Positions 25,542-34,894 are shown, numbered from the stretch's first letter. The stretch is DNA of 64,000 nucleotides from Micromonospora terminaliae (GCF_009671205.1 NZ_CP045309.1:5208001-5272000); one strand, 5' to 3'. Numbers and translations are program-made. The notes: generated by a model from the letters alone, not told the origin.

Positions 25542-25603
25542 CCGGAGTGGCAGCGTGGCCTACGGGAAAACCGGTAATCTCCGAGCGGCATGTGTCTGAC
25601 GCG

Positions 25604-26932
25604 ATGAAATGGCTGGGGAATGTGACCAGGGATCGGCAGGGTGTTCCCACCGCGCCTCCCCGGCGTCTCGCCGGACGCGCGCTGCTCGGTGCGCTCGCGG
25701 TCGCGGCCGCGGTGGCCGGTCCACTGGCCCCGCCCGCCCACGCCGCCCCGGCCACCGCCGCCCCGGTCGCCGCCGCGCCGGTGGACGAACTCACCGGGAT
25801 GGACCCGTCCCGCGACGGCCAGTGGCAGCTCGCCAAGTTGCAGGCACAGGCCGCCTGGCAGAGCTCGACCGGTCGCGGCGTCGTCGTGGCGGTGGTCGAC
25901 TCCGGAGTGGACGGTTCCCACCCCGACCTGGCCGGTCAGGTGCTGCCCGGCGTCGACCTGGTCTCGAGCGGTGTCGACGGGCCCGACCCGGTGGGGCACG
26001 GCACCACGGTCGCCGGCCTCATCGCCGGGCGCCGGGACGACGACCGGGGCGCGGTCGGGCTGGCGCCGGACGCCAAGATCCTTCCGGTCCGGGTGCTCGA
26101 CCAGGAGAACCGGTACGACAGCGCGGTCACCGTCGCCAACGGGGTGCGCTGGGCCGTCGACCACGGCGCCCGCGTGATCAACCTTTCCCTCGGCGGCACC
26201 GACACCAGCGCGCCCCTGGCCGCCGCCATCGACTACGCCTTCGCCCGCAACGTCGTGGTGGTCGCGTGCACGGGCAACCTGGCCACCTCCACGGGCCGCG
26301 ACGTCTGGTACCCGGCCCGCGAACCCGGCGTCCTCGCCGTGACGGGGCTGGACGCGAACGACAACCTGTGGTCGGGCGCCATCACCGGCCACGAGACGGT
26401 GCTCAGCGCACCGGCCACCGCGATCTACGGCGCCCGTCCCGGCGGCTACTGGCTGATGCAGGGCACCAGCTTCGCGGCTCCCCTGGTCGCGGCGACGGCG
26501 GCCCTGGTCCTGGCGAAGTACCCGCAGATGTCGGCCGCCGACGTCGTCAACCGGATCACCACGACGGCGCGGGACCTCGGGCCCACCGGCCGCGACGACC
26601 GCTTCGGCTACGGCATGGTGGATCCAGTGGCGGCGCTGACCTCCGACGTGCCCTCGGTGGGGCGCAACCCGCTCGACGACAACGGCTCCCCCGGATCGGT
26701 GGGCTTCGGCTGGGCGCCCGGCCTGGACCCGGACAGCGGGGCCGCCGCCGCGCCGGGCGCCGACCCGCTGAGCGTCGCCGCGCCGGAGCAGCAGACCCGG
26801 TGGGCGGCCCACCCGGCCGGCCAGGTCGACAACTCGGCGCGGGAGCGGCTCTGGCCAGGGCTCGCCCTGTTCGTCGCGCTGCTCACCAGTGCCGCGCTGG
26901 CGGTCCGCCGGTTCCGGCAGACCCGCCGCTGA
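25604..26932 (+). CDS. mycP: Mycosin, type VII secretion-associated subtilisin-like protease
   Basis: 442 aa from ATG 25604. In-frame GTGs at 25538 (overlapping the eccC stop), 25592 and 25622 are alternatives. A basic N-terminus and a hydrophobic helix ending PPAHA form a signal peptide. The S8 triad is visible: Asp in VVDSGVDGSHPDL, His in GHGTTVAGLIAG, Ser in GTSFAAPLVAAT, with the oxyanion Asn in CTGNLA. A Pro/Gly-rich linker and a C-terminal membrane helix (LWPGLALFVALLTSAALAV) anchor it outside the cell. Mycosins stabilise the ESX membrane complex and process some substrates. Confidence 0.93.
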   Translation: MKWLGNVTRDRQGVPTAPPRRLAGRALLGALAVAAAVAGPLAPPAHAAPATAAPVAAAPVDELTGMDPSRDGQWQLAKLQAQAAWQSSTGRGVVVAVVDSGVDGSHPDLAGQVLPGVDLVSSGVDGPDPVGHGTTVAGLIAGRRDDDRGAVGLAPDAKILPVRVLDQENRYDSAVTVANGVRWAVDHGARVINLSLGGTDTSAPLAAAIDYAFARNVVVVACTGNLATSTGRDVWYPAREPGVLAVTGLDANDNLWSGAITGHETVLSAPATAIYGARPGGYWLMQGTSFAAPLVAATAALVLAKYPQMSAADVVNRITTTARDLGPTGRDDRFGYGMVDPVAALTSDVPSVGRNPLDDNGSPGSVGFGWAPGLDPDSGAAAAPGADPLSVAAPEQQTRWAAHPAGQVDNSARERLWPGLALFVALLTSAALAVRRFRQTRR

Positions 26933-26975
26933 CGGGCCCGTCTGACCCGGCCCCGCCCTGGGTAGTGAACAGCGC

Positions 26976-27773
26976 ATGAACACGCGCGGCGGCCTGATGT
27001 CCATGCCCGAGCGGTCCTGGCGGCGGCGCCGCCTCGACCCGAACCACTCGCTGGGGCTCCGGCTCACCCTGGCCGCCACCGCCGCGTTCCTCGTGCTGGT
27101 GCCGTTCGCCCTGCTCGCCTTGCTGGTGCTGGGCGCCTGGCCGCCGCTGTCCCGGCTGGACGCCGTGATCACCGACGCGCTGCACGGGTACGCCGTCGAC
27201 CACCCGGCCTGGGTCCGGCTGATGGAGGTGTGGACCCACGTGTTCGGGCCGGGCCCGCTCCGGGTGGCCGCCGCCGTGGTGGTGGTCTGGTTGCTGTGGC
27301 GCGGCGCCCCGCGGCTGGCCCTCTGGGTGGTCACCACGATGACCGTCGGTGGGCTGCTCGGCGCGCTGCTCAAGCTGCTCGTCGGCCGGCACCGGCCGGA
27401 CCTGCTCGACCCGGTGGCGCGAGCGGCCGGCTACTCCTTCCCCTCCGGCCACGCGCTGAACGCCGCCCTGGCCGCCGGGGTGCTGCTGCTGGTCTTCCTG
27501 CCGTTCGCCCGGCACAGCCGGCCACTGCGCGGCGCGCTCTGGACCGTGGCGGTGGTGATCGCCGTGGTGACCGGACTCAGCCGGATCGCGCTGGGCGTGC
27601 ACTGGACCAGCGACGTGGTGGGCGGCTGGCTGCTCGGTGTGGCGGTGGTGGCCGCCACCACGGCCGCGTTCTCCACCTGGCGGACCCGGGTCGGCCGGCG
27701 GCCGGCGCGTACCGGCCGGGAGGGGATCGAGCCGGAGCTGGCCGAACCGGGGCCGGACGGCCGCCACGCGTAG
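26976..27773 (+). CDS. PAP2-family membrane phosphatase
   Basis: 265 aa, ATG start, about six membrane helices. The three phosphatase motifs are present: KLLVGRHRPD, PSGH (YSFPSGHALN) and SRIALGVHWTSDV with the catalytic His. The family removes phosphate from lipid phosphates such as phosphatidic acid or undecaprenyl pyrophosphate at the outer face of the membrane. The substrate cannot be told. The next gene, 30 bases downstream, is a second PAP2 enzyme, suggesting a tandem duplication or a functional pair. A GTCT-N16-GGGTAG sequence before the start resembles a stress-sigma promoter, but weakly. Confidence 0.9.
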   Translation: MNTRGGLMSMPERSWRRRRLDPNHSLGLRLTLAATAAFLVLVPFALLALLVLGAWPPLSRLDAVITDALHGYAVDHPAWVRLMEVWTHVFGPGPLRVAAAVVVVWLLWRGAPRLALWVVTTMTVGGLLGALLKLLVGRHRPDLLDPVARAAGYSFPSGHALNAALAAGVLLLVFLPFARHSRPLRGALWTVAVVIAVVTGLSRIALGVHWTSDVVGGWLLGVAVVAATTAAFSTWRTRVGRRPARTGREGIEPELAEPGPDGRHA

Positions 27774-27803
27774 TCCGGTACCGGCCGGGGTAAAGGGCGG
27801 CTC

Positions 27804-28526
27804 ATGTCCGATCTCGCGGTCCAGATCGCCCGGCGGGTGCTGCTGCCGGTGACCCTGCTCTTCGCCGTCCTGGTGGGCCTCGGCCTCCTGGTCACCCGGG
27901 TGCTCGCGAAGACCTGGCCGTTCACCGTCGAGGACGCGGTCAACCGCGAGTTCGCGGCCCACCGTACCGGCGGCTGGAACGACGTCTCCCTGGTGTTCAG
28001 CACGCTGGCCAGCACGCAGCTGATCGTCGTGGTGACCGTGCTGGTGGCACTCGTGCTGCGGCTGGTGCTGCACCGCTGGCGGGAGCCGCTCTTCCTCTGC
28101 GCCGCCGTGAGCGCGCAGGCGCTGATCTTCCTCTTCACCACCATGGTCATCGACCGGAACCGGCCGGCCGTCGAGCACATGGACGACTCGCCGCCGACCT
28201 CCAGCTTCCCGTCCGGGCACACCTCGGCCGCCATGGCGCTCTACGTCGGCATCGCGGTGCTGCTCGCGCTACGGGCGCGGAGCACCCCGGCCAAGGTCGC
28301 CTGGTGGTCCCTGCTGGTGCTGGTGCCGATCGGGGTGGCGCTCACCCGGATGTACCGGGGCATGCACCACCCGAGCGACGTGGTGGCGTCCTTCCTCAAC
28401 GGCGGCGCCTGCGTGGCGATCATGGCGCGGGCGGTGCTCGACCGCACGCTCACCTGGGGCCGGGCCAGGCTGCCGGCCGGCCGCTCCGGCGACGACGTGG
28501 CCCCCGCGAGCACCGCCGCCGGCTGA
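27804..28526 (+). CDS. PAP2-family membrane phosphatase, second copy
   Basis: 240 aa, ATG start, with an AAAGGGCGG Shine-Dalgarno. Membrane helices lie near 13-33, 70-90, 97-115, 145-160 and 170-187. Motif 1 reads TTMVIDRNRP, so the usual Lys is not at its place, while motif 2 (FPSGHTSA) and motif 3 (TRMYRGMHHPSDV) are intact. The catalytic His residues are therefore kept but the first phosphate-binding residue differs from the copy upstream. It probably acts on a different lipid phosphate or in a partner role. Its stop faces marP, 12 bases away. Confidence 0.88.
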   Translation: MSDLAVQIARRVLLPVTLLFAVLVGLGLLVTRVLAKTWPFTVEDAVNREFAAHRTGGWNDVSLVFSTLASTQLIVVVTVLVALVLRLVLHRWREPLFLCAAVSAQALIFLFTTMVIDRNRPAVEHMDDSPPTSSFPSGHTSAAMALYVGIAVLLALRARSTPAKVAWWSLLVLVPIGVALTRMYRGMHHPSDVVASFLNGGACVAIMARAVLDRTLTWGRARLPAGRSGDDVAPASTAAG

Positions 28527-28538
28527 CCGCCGGCCGGC

Positions 28539-29717
28539 TCAGGTGCAGTCGCCGGTGGCCACCCCACGGGTACGCTCCGCGCCGGCCAGCGCCACCGACC
28601 GGGCCTCGGCCGCGGTGACCGCGAAGCCGGTGTTCGGGTCGTCCGCGGCGGCCGCGAAGATCACGCCGAGCACCAACCCGTTCGAGGAGACCAGCGGGCC
28701 ACCCGAGTTGCCGCTGCGGACCAGCGCCCGGATCGTGTAGATCTCCCGGGTCACGTCACCGGCCGAGTAGATGTCCGGCCCGGTGATCCGGTCGACGTCC
28801 CGGATCCGGGCCGGGCGGGCGTCGTACGGGCCGTCGAGAGGGAAGCCCAGCACGATGGCGTCGGCCCCGCTGCCCGCCGCACCGGCGGCGAAGCGCAGCG
28901 ACGGCCCGGGCAGCCCCGGGACGTGCAGCACGGCCAGGTCCCGCGCGGGGTCGTAGACGACGACCTCGCCGTCGTACCGCTCGCCGCGCAGTTCCACCGC
29001 CACCGACCGGGTGCCCGCCACCACGTGCGCGTTGGTCATCACCCGGTCGTCGGCGTACACGAAGCCGGAGCCCTCGATGCGGCGGGCGCAGCTCGGCGCG
29101 GAGCCCAGCACCTTCACCACCGCCCGCTGGCTGTTCTTCACGACCTGGGAGTTGGCCAGCGCCGGGTCGGGCGGGGAGACCTGCCGGGCCCGGGTCGGCG
29201 CGAGGTCACCGAAGACGTCCGGGAAGCCGTTGGTGTCGACCGTGTCGCGCAGCGCCGTGGACAGCTCCTGCGCCTTGTCCGGCAGCACCCGGTCGACCAC
29301 GGTGAGCACGGCGCTGTTGCGCACCGAGGAGGCCAGCCAGGGCACCGACGAGGAGCCCAGCGGCACGGCGACCAGCCAGGCCACCAGCATGACCGCGAAG
29401 ACCGAGATGATCGCGCCGCCGGCGTCGTCGACCTTCCGCCCCACCGGCCCGGTGATCGCCGCCCGCAGGTTGGAGCCGAGCCAGCCGGCCAGCGCCTGGC
29501 CCAGCACGGCCAGCCCGAAGATGGCCACCAGGGAGATCAGCACGCGGGTGCCGCTGTCGGTGAACTGCCGGGCGATCAGCGGCCCGACCTGCAGGCCGAG
29601 CAGCGCGCCCAGGAAGAAACCCGAGAACGACAGCGCCCCGATGACGAAGCCCTGACGGTATCCGCTGATCGCGAACACGAGCATGAGCAGGAGCAGTACG
29701 AGATCCACGGCGGACAC
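28539..29717 (-). CDS. marP: MarP-type membrane serine protease
   Basis: 392 aa, GTG start. The N-terminal 160 residues contain four membrane helices of the CvpA/colicin V type. The extracytoplasmic trypsin-like domain has His in TNAHVVAGT, Asp in ARDLAVLHV and Ser in RSGNSGGPLV. Cysteines in APSCARRIEG and at the very C-terminus (GDCT) match the disulfide pair that activates mycobacterial MarP. In Mycobacterium tuberculosis the protein protects against acid and oxidative stress through wall hydrolase processing. The downstream-upstream order with nudL, thioredoxin and nth equals Rv3671c-Rv3674c. Confidence 0.93.
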   Translation of the reverse strand: MSAVDLVLLLLMLVFAISGYRQGFVIGALSFSGFFLGALLGLQVGPLIARQFTDSGTRVLISLVAIFGLAVLGQALAGWLGSNLRAAITGPVGRKVDDAGGAIISVFAVMLVAWLVAVPLGSSSVPWLASSVRNSAVLTVVDRVLPDKAQELSTALRDTVDTNGFPDVFGDLAPTRARQVSPPDPALANSQVVKNSQRAVVKVLGSAPSCARRIEGSGFVYADDRVMTNAHVVAGTRSVAVELRGERYDGEVVVYDPARDLAVLHVPGLPGPSLRFAAGAAGSGADAIVLGFPLDGPYDARPARIRDVDRITGPDIYSAGDVTREIYTIRALVRSGNSGGPLVSSNGLVLGVIFAAAADDPNTGFAVTAAEARSVALAGAERTRGVATGDCT

Positions 29718-29804
29718 GCACCCAGGGTACGGGCACCGTGCCCGCGACAGGCTGACCGCTCGCTGAACGTGACCTTCGGATGCGCGCCGGTGATCGCCGC
29801 CGGC

Positions 29805-30497
29805 TCAGCGCACCGGGCTCTCGTCGACCGCGTCGGTGCCCGCGGAGGGCGCCGGGGCGGCGCCGGGCGGCGGCAGCTCCACCACCCGGGAACGCGGCCA
29901 CGGCTGGGCCCAGCCGCCCATCTCCAGCAGGGTGTTCAGCACCCCGGCCGTGAAGCCCCAGACCAGCATGCCGCGCACCGAGAAGGCCGGGCCGATCCAA
30001 CCGCTCGGGTGGCGTACCCGCATCCGGTTCGCGGGATCGACCAGCTCGGCGACCGGCAGCCGCGCGACGTGCGCCACCTCGGCGGGCTCCCGGGGGTGGA
30101 CCGGGTGCGGGTCGTGCCACCAGGCGAGCACCGGGGTGACCACGAAGTCGCTGACCGGGATCCACAGCTTGGGCAGCTCGGCCAGCACGGTCACGCTGGC
30201 CGGGTCGAGGTCGACCTCCTCGTTCGCCTCGCGCAACGCGGTGGCCCGGGCGTCGGCGTCCTCCGGGTCGGCCGCGCCGCCCGGGAAGGCCGGCTGCCCG
30301 GCGTGGTTGCGCAGCGTGGCGGCGCGCTGGAGGACCAGCACGTCCGGGCCGGCGCCCGGCTCCTCGCCGAGCAGCACCAGCACGGCGCTCTCCCGGCCGC
30401 CGCTCTCCGGGGTGCTGAGCCGGGTGAAGTCCTCGGCCCGGGCGCTGCCGAGCCGGCCGAGCAGCGGGTTGAACCAGTCCGGGGGCCGTCGGGTCAC
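29805..30497 (-). CDS. NUDIX hydrolase, CoA pyrophosphatase type
   Basis: 230 aa from GTG 30497, whose first bases overlap the stop of the upstream thioredoxin-like gene. The NudL/UPF0035 signature LQRAATLRNHAGQPAFPGG precedes the Nudix box (ATALREANEEVDLDP), in which the usual Gly after EEx is Asp. The family cleaves CoA and its derivatives into phosphopantetheine and 3',5'-ADP in the cytoplasm. It corresponds in position to Rv3672c. The C-terminal 20 residues are Pro-rich and variable. Confidence 0.9.
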   Translation of the reverse strand: MTRRPPDWFNPLLGRLGSARAEDFTRLSTPESGGRESAVLVLLGEEPGAGPDVLVLQRAATLRNHAGQPAFPGGAADPEDADARATALREANEEVDLDPASVTVLAELPKLWIPVSDFVVTPVLAWWHDPHPVHPREPAEVAHVARLPVAELVDPANRMRVRHPSGWIGPAFSVRGMLVWGFTAGVLNTLLEMGGWAQPWPRSRVVELPPPGAAPAPSAGTDAVDESPVR

Positions 30498-31099
30498 AGC
30501 CGCACCCCGAGATGGGTGCGGACGAGCTCGGCCAGGCGGGCGTCGTCCAGCGCGCCGGTCGAGTCGGTGTGCCGGATCCGCCCCTCGGCGTCGACCAGGA
30601 CGGTCAGCGGGAAGGCGTTGCGACCGAGCGACCGCTCGAACGCGTCCCCCTGGTCGACCAGCATGGGGAACCGGACGCCGAAGTCCTCGCCGATGGACTG
30701 CGCCCCGCCGCGGCTGTCCCGGCTGTTCACCCCGATCACCTGGAACCGGCCGCCGGCCCGCTCGCTGAGTCGTTGGAAGGCGGGTAGCTCCTTGCGGCAC
30801 GGCGGGCACCAGGACGCCCACACGTTGATCACCGCCGGGCCCCGGATGTCGCGCACGTTGACCGGAGCGCCACCGGTGAAGCAGGAGAGGGTCAGGTCGG
30901 GCAGCGATGCACCGGAGGTACCGGCCGCGGCCGGACCGGAGGCCGGTGCGGCGGCGGTCAGCGGGGCGCAGTCGGCGAACGGCGACGGCCGCTCGGCCCG
31001 GGTGGCCGGTGCCGGGCCCGCCGGCTCGTCGGTGATGCCGGTGCAGCCGGCCACGGCGAGCAGCAGCGGGATGAACAGGTACGCGAGCCGACGGGTCAC
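30494..31099 (-). CDS. Thioredoxin-like lipoprotein (TlpA/ResA type)
   Basis: 201 aa from GTG 31099, overlapping the nth stop. A lipobox (LLLAVAGC) follows a short signal peptide, so the protein should be lipid-anchored outside the membrane. The redox motif is [15 protein letters not shown], and [13 protein letters not shown] holds the cis-Pro. It probably reduces or isomerises disulfides of exported proteins; MarP, encoded nearby and dependent on a disulfide, is one possible partner (inference). Rv3673c holds the same position. All overlaps in this operon are 4 bases, implying coupled translation. Confidence 0.92.
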   Translation of the reverse strand: MTRRLAYLFIPLLLAVAGCTGITDEPAGPAPATRAERPSPFADCAPLTAAAPASGPAAAGTSGASLPDLTLSCFTGGAPVNVRDIRGPAVINVWASWCPPCRKELPAFQRLSERAGGRFQVIGVNSRDSRGGAQSIGEDFGVRFPMLVDQGDAFERSLGRNAFPLTVLVDAEGRIRHTDSTGALDDARLAELVRTHLGVRL

Positions 31100-31875
31100 G
31101 GCACCTCCGCCGCGACCGCCTGCTGCGGCACCAGGTCGGGGTCGATGCCGACGGCCGCCGCCAGATCCCGGGCGCGGGGCCCCTTGAGCAGCTTGGCCGC
31201 GGCCACCGGATCGGTCGGCCCGGTGCCGTACGCCGGGCAGAGCTTCGCCAGCGTGCAGGCGCCGCAGGCCGGCTTGCGGGCGTGGCAGACCCGCCGGCCG
31301 TGGAAGATGATCCGGTGCGACAGCATCGTCCAGTCGCGCTTCGGGTAGAGCGCGCCGATCGCGTGCTCGATCTTGACCGGGTCGGTCTCGGTGGTCAGCT
31401 GCCACCGCTGCACGAGGCGCTGGAAGTGGGTGTCGACCGTGATGCCGGGGACGTCGAAGGCGTTGCCGAGGATGACGTTGGCGGTCTTGCGCCCGATCCC
31501 CGGGAGGGTGACGAGGTCGGCCAGCTTGCCGGGGACCTCGCCGTCGTAGCGCTCGCAGAGGGCCTGGCCCAGGTTGATGAGTGAGCTGGTCTTGTTGCGG
31601 TAGAAGCCGGTGGGCCGGATCAGCTCCTCCAGCTCGGCGCGGTCGGCCCCGGCGTAGTCCGCCGCGGTGCGGTAGCGGGCGAACAGCTTCGGGGTGACCT
31701 CGTTGACCTTCTTGTCGGTGCACTGCGCCGACAGGATCGTGGCGACGGCCAGCTCCAGCGCGCTGGAGTGGTCGAGTTCACAGTGCGCGTCGGGGTGGGT
31801 CTCGGTCAGCACCCGGCCGATCCGGCGGGCGCGGCGCGTGCGGCCGAGGTCGGTCTCGGTGGAGCGCGTGGTCAC
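31096..31875 (-). CDS. nth: Endonuclease III (DNA glycosylase/AP lyase)
   Basis: 259 aa from GTG 31875. It excises oxidised pyrimidines in base excision repair. The helix-hairpin-helix reads [17 protein letters not shown] with the catalytic Lys, and VDTHFQR carries the catalytic Asp. The 4Fe-4S cluster ligands are C-x6-C-x2-C-x5-C in [17 protein letters not shown]. The C-terminus extends about 35 residues past the cluster, longer than in Escherichia coli. The order nth-thioredoxin-nudix-marP equals Rv3674c-Rv3671c. The start lies 62 bases after the end of the capA-like gene. Confidence 0.96.
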   Translation of the reverse strand: MTTRSTETDLGRTRRARRIGRVLTETHPDAHCELDHSSALELAVATILSAQCTDKKVNEVTPKLFARYRTAADYAGADRAELEELIRPTGFYRNKTSSLINLGQALCERYDGEVPGKLADLVTLPGIGRKTANVILGNAFDVPGITVDTHFQRLVQRWQLTTETDPVKIEHAIGALYPKRDWTMLSHRIIFHGRRVCHARKPACGACTLAKLCPAYGTGPTDPVAAAKLLKGPRARDLAAAVGIDPDLVPQQAVAAEVP

Positions 31876-31937
31876 GCCGGCCAGCCTACGTCGCGGGGAC
31901 GACGTGCCGGCGGGGCCCACGCGGGCGGCGGTGCGGC

Positions 31938-33137
31938 TCAGCCACCCGCCGGAGCACTGATCTTGCCGGAGCCGTCGAGCCGCGCGCCGGTCTCCGGGAA
32001 GTCGGCCCGGCTCATGTCGCGGACCAGCCCGAGGCCCCGGTCCTGCCCGTCGACGGCCGGCCGGCCCACGCTGCTCATCTGGGTCGAGGTGAACTGGCCC
32101 CCGACGAAGCGGCCCTCCGCGGTCAGCGAGACCTTCAGCACGCCGCCCCAGCCGAGCCGGCCCGAGCTGTTCAGCGACTTCCCGCCGCCGGCGAAGTTGC
32201 CCAGGCTGTAGGCGATCAGCCGCCCCTTGTAGAACTCCATGCCGCGCAGCACGTGCGGGCCGTGCCCGATCACCAGGTCGGCGCCGGCGTCGATCACGGC
32301 GTGCGAGAAGCGGACGGGGTCGCCCCGGTTCTCCCCGAAGAACATCTCGGTGCCCGGCTTCACGTGGCTCCGGTCGGCGCCCTCGGCACCCATGTGCACC
32401 TGCACCACGACCAGGTCGGCCATGTCCTTGGCCATGGTGATGACCTGCTTCGCGGCCTCGATGTCGACGAGGCTGTTCGACCAGGGGTACGACGAGAAGC
32501 CGGCCACGGCGACCTTGATGCCCTTGACGTCGACCACGGTGATCTCGCCGGGCGCGCCGGTGTGCTTGAGCCCGTGCGCCTCCAGCGCCGACTGGGTGTT
32601 CTCGTAGCCCTGCTGGCCGTAGTCGTAGCCGTGGTTGTTGGCCTGGTTGAGCAGCTGGAACCCGGCCGTGCGCAGGTGCGCCGCCCAGCCCGGCGGCGCC
32701 CGGAACTGGTAGCAGTTCTTCGGCTTCGGGCCGCACTTGCCGGCGCCGGTGTCGTCGGTGAGCGGCTCCTCCAGGTTGCCCATCACCAGGTCGCCCTTGA
32801 GCGCGGACCTGACGTCGTCGAAGAAGCCCTTCCCGCCGTTGGCCGGCAGCCGGGACGGGGCGTTGCCCATGATCACGTCGCCGGTCGCGGTCAACGAGAT
32901 CGACTTCTCGGTGGCCTCGCCCGGGGCGGCGGCCTGGTCGCCCTCGACCGGGGCCCCGGATGCGGTCGACCCCCCACCCTGGCCGGGCTGCCAGAGCGGC
33001 CCGTCGCCGGAGCCGGCGTCACCGCAGCCGGCGGCGAGCAGGACGACGAGGACGGCGCCGAGGGCTGCGGCGAGGCGCCCGCCACGGGTGGCGGAGCGGC
33101 GACGGGGACGAGGCACGGAGCGGGCGGGAGCGTACAT
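31938..33137 (-). CDS. CapA-family lipoprotein (PGA_cap metallophosphatase fold)
   Basis: 399 aa from ATG 33137. A basic N-terminus and a hydrophobic helix end in a lipobox (VVLLAAGCG), followed by a Gly/Ser-rich linker. The PGA_cap domain begins [15 protein letters not shown] and contains [29 protein letters not shown] and GHGPHVLRG, all characteristic metal-site segments. Members take part in poly-gamma-glutamate capsule formation, but no other capsule gene is nearby, so the substrate is unknown. It has no counterpart in the mycobacterial nth-crp interval. Confidence 0.88.
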   Translation of the reverse strand: MYAPARSVPRPRRRSATRGGRLAAALGAVLVVLLAAGCGDAGSGDGPLWQPGQGGGSTASGAPVEGDQAAAPGEATEKSISLTATGDVIMGNAPSRLPANGGKGFFDDVRSALKGDLVMGNLEEPLTDDTGAGKCGPKPKNCYQFRAPPGWAAHLRTAGFQLLNQANNHGYDYGQQGYENTQSALEAHGLKHTGAPGEITVVDVKGIKVAVAGFSSYPWSNSLVDIEAAKQVITMAKDMADLVVVQVHMGAEGADRSHVKPGTEMFFGENRGDPVRFSHAVIDAGADLVIGHGPHVLRGMEFYKGRLIAYSLGNFAGGGKSLNSSGRLGWGGVLKVSLTAEGRFVGGQFTSTQMSSVGRPAVDGQDRGLGLVRDMSRADFPETGARLDGSGKISAPAGG

Positions 33138-33223
33138 CGTGGGCGACGCTACCGTCCCGGGAACGCGACGACGAGGGCCGATCGGTCGGAAAACCCGTCG
33201 GCCGGGCGAGGGGCGGTGCACGC

Positions 33224-33886
33224 TCAACCCGCGACCCGGTGGGACCACGGCACGACCGTGCCGGCGCCGCCGGCCAGGACGGCCGCGTGCACGGCCCGGG
33301 CCAGCGGGGCACCCCAGGCCGAGCGGGGGCCGCCGTACGGTGCGGGCTCGCCGTCGGCCGGGCAGAGCACAGTGACCGCGTCGGTGGGGGTGCCGGTGGC
33401 CGGCAACCCCAGCTCCCAGATCGCCTGGGCCTTCGCCTCGGTGGCCGTGGCCACCGCGTTGACGAGGGCGGCGTCGCCGAGCCGGGCCGGCACGTACACG
33501 ACGATGTTGACCGTGCCGACCCGCTGGGCGGGCGTGGCCGGCGTGGGCGCCGCGGCCCAGACCGGCATGCCGAGGCCCACGGTCGCCCAGACCCGCACGC
33601 CGCCGTCCGTCCGGGCCACCACCTCGGTCACGTCGACCCCGGTCAGCAGCCCGACGCCGGGCCCCGCCAGGCCGAGGCCGCCGGCCAGCTCGGTCAGGTG
33701 GGCGGCCGGGTCGTCCCGGTCGTACGACATCGGCACGGTCGCGTTCACCACCCATCCGCGGACGCCGATCCCCCCGCCCAGCGGGGCGGAGCCGACCGCC
33801 AGCAGGGGCGCCTCGGCCCGCCAGACCAGCAGCGGGATGTCCGACCCGTCCTCGGGCCGGGTGGTCAGGAACGGCTCGCTCAGCAC
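33224..33886 (-). CDS. cbiZ: Adenosylcobinamide amidohydrolase
   Basis: 220 aa from GTG 33886, preceded by AGGGTGA at good spacing; an in-frame GTG at 33895 adds three residues. CbiZ cleaves the amide bond of adenosylcobinamide to adenosylcobyric acid, letting salvaged corrinoids re-enter B12 synthesis. GGGIGVRGWVVNATVPMSYD is the most characteristic segment, with LTGVDVTEV and TVNIVVYVPARLGDAALVNA following. No other cobalamin gene is in the window, and no B12-box riboswitch was seen in the 220 bases before it. Confidence 0.85.
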   Translation of the reverse strand: MLSEPFLTTRPEDGSDIPLLVWRAEAPLLAVGSAPLGGGIGVRGWVVNATVPMSYDRDDPAAHLTELAGGLGLAGPGVGLLTGVDVTEVVARTDGGVRVWATVGLGMPVWAAAPTPATPAQRVGTVNIVVYVPARLGDAALVNAVATATEAKAQAIWELGLPATGTPTDAVTVLCPADGEPAPYGGPRSAWGAPLARAVHAAVLAGGAGTVVPWSHRVAG

Positions 33887-33995
33887 GCCGGTCACCCTAC
33901 GATCACAGGTGGGGACGGATCCGGCCCACCCGCACCGGAGCTGGGGATCCTGGTCGTCGACCGGGTCAGGCAGGTACGCCCAACGATCAAGATTC

Positions 33996-34036
33996 CAGGG
34001 GTGCACCTCTGATTCCCGCTCATGTGCGCCTAGACT
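33996..34036 (+). promoter_or_regulatory. crp promoter region with palindromic operator
   Basis: TAGACT (34031-34036) is a good -10 box, with CTGATT (34009-34014) as a weak -35 at 16 bases. Just before it lies AGGGGTGCACCTCT (33996-34009), a palindrome at 12 of 14 positions centred on GTGCAC, placed as an operator would be. It is not a TGTGA-N6-TCACA Crp site. Confidence 0.4.
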
Positions 34037-34105
34037 GGCGGCGCGCGAGGGATCAGCGGACGGCGGACCCGGCCGACGGACGGCACGCGCAAGCGGAGGT
34101 GCGCG

Positions 34106-34783
34106 ATGGATGAGGTACTGGCCCGCAGCGGGATCTTCCAGGGTGTCGACCCGGAGGCTGCCGAGGCGCTCGCCAAGGAGATGGAGACGATCGAGGTCCG
34201 TAAGGGCGAGGTCGTCTTCAACGAGGGCGAGCCCGGCGACAGTCTCTACATCCTCCTGTCCGGCAAGATCAAGGTCGGTCGCCGCGCGGCGGATGGCCGG
34301 CAGAACCTGATCGCCGTGATGGGCCCGTCGGACATGGTGGGCGAGCTGTCCCTCTTCGACCCCGGCCCGCGCACGGCGACGGCCACGGCGGTCACCGACA
34401 CCCGGCTGGTCCGGCTCCGCAAGCAGGCGCTGCGGCCCTGGCTGAACAACCGGCCCGAGATCGCCGAGCAGCTGCTGCGCGTGCTGGCCCGCAGGCTGCG
34501 CCGCACGAACGACTCGCTGGCCGACCTGATCTTCACCGACGTGCCCGGCCGGGTCGCCAAGAACCTGCTCCAGATGGCCGGCCGGTTCGGCACCCGCGAC
34601 GGCGGCGTGCTGCGGGTGACCCACGACCTCACCCAGGAGGAGATCGCCCAGCTCGTCGGCGCCTCCCGGGAGACCGTCAACAAGGCCCTGGCCGACTTCG
34701 CCTCGCGCGGCTGGCTGCGGCTGGACGGCAAGAGCATCATCATCCTCGACCCGGAGCGCCTGGCCCGCCGCGCGCGGGTCTGA
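34106..34783 (+). CDS. crp: Crp/GlxR-type global transcriptional regulator
   Basis: 225 aa, ATG start with GGAGG upstream. The cyclic-nucleotide domain covers residues 1 to about 130, with [18 protein letters not shown] and the cAMP-contact segment [18 protein letters not shown] intact (Glu, Arg, Thr). A long dimer helix follows, then the helix-turn-helix [21 protein letters not shown]. It matches mycobacterial Crp (Rv3676) and corynebacterial GlxR in length and motifs. A cyclase-domain protein is encoded at 54277-57858, so cAMP signalling is expected in this cell. Confidence 0.95.
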   Translation: MDEVLARSGIFQGVDPEAAEALAKEMETIEVRKGEVVFNEGEPGDSLYILLSGKIKVGRRAADGRQNLIAVMGPSDMVGELSLFDPGPRTATATAVTDTRLVRLRKQALRPWLNNRPEIAEQLLRVLARRLRRTNDSLADLIFTDVPGRVAKNLLQMAGRFGTRDGGVLRVTHDLTQEEIAQLVGASRETVNKALADFASRGWLRLDGKSIIILDPERLARRARV

Positions 34784-34799
34784 CCCCTCCACCGACGTC

Positions 34800-34831
34800 C
34801 CGGCCCGGCCCGCCTCCGCGAGCCGGGCCGG
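34800..34831 (+). terminator. crp terminator
   Basis: CCGGCCCGGC (34800-34809) and its exact complement (34822-34831) form a 10-bp stem with a 12-base loop, 17 bases after the crp stop, followed by a modest T-containing tail. Confidence 0.65.
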
Positions 34832-34894
34832 TTCCGTCTCTGCCGGGCGCAGAATTCCTGGACCGCCCCGCCCCGCGCGGCGCACCCTGGGGCG

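Noticed and set aside
33900..33925. Crp binding site TGTGA half near cbiZ
   Set aside because: The second half does not match TCACA, so the site is no better than chance.
33887..34105. Cobalamin riboswitch before cbiZ
   Set aside because: No B12-box (GCCACTG-like) sequence was found on the minus strand and the interval is too short for the full structure plus the crp promoter.
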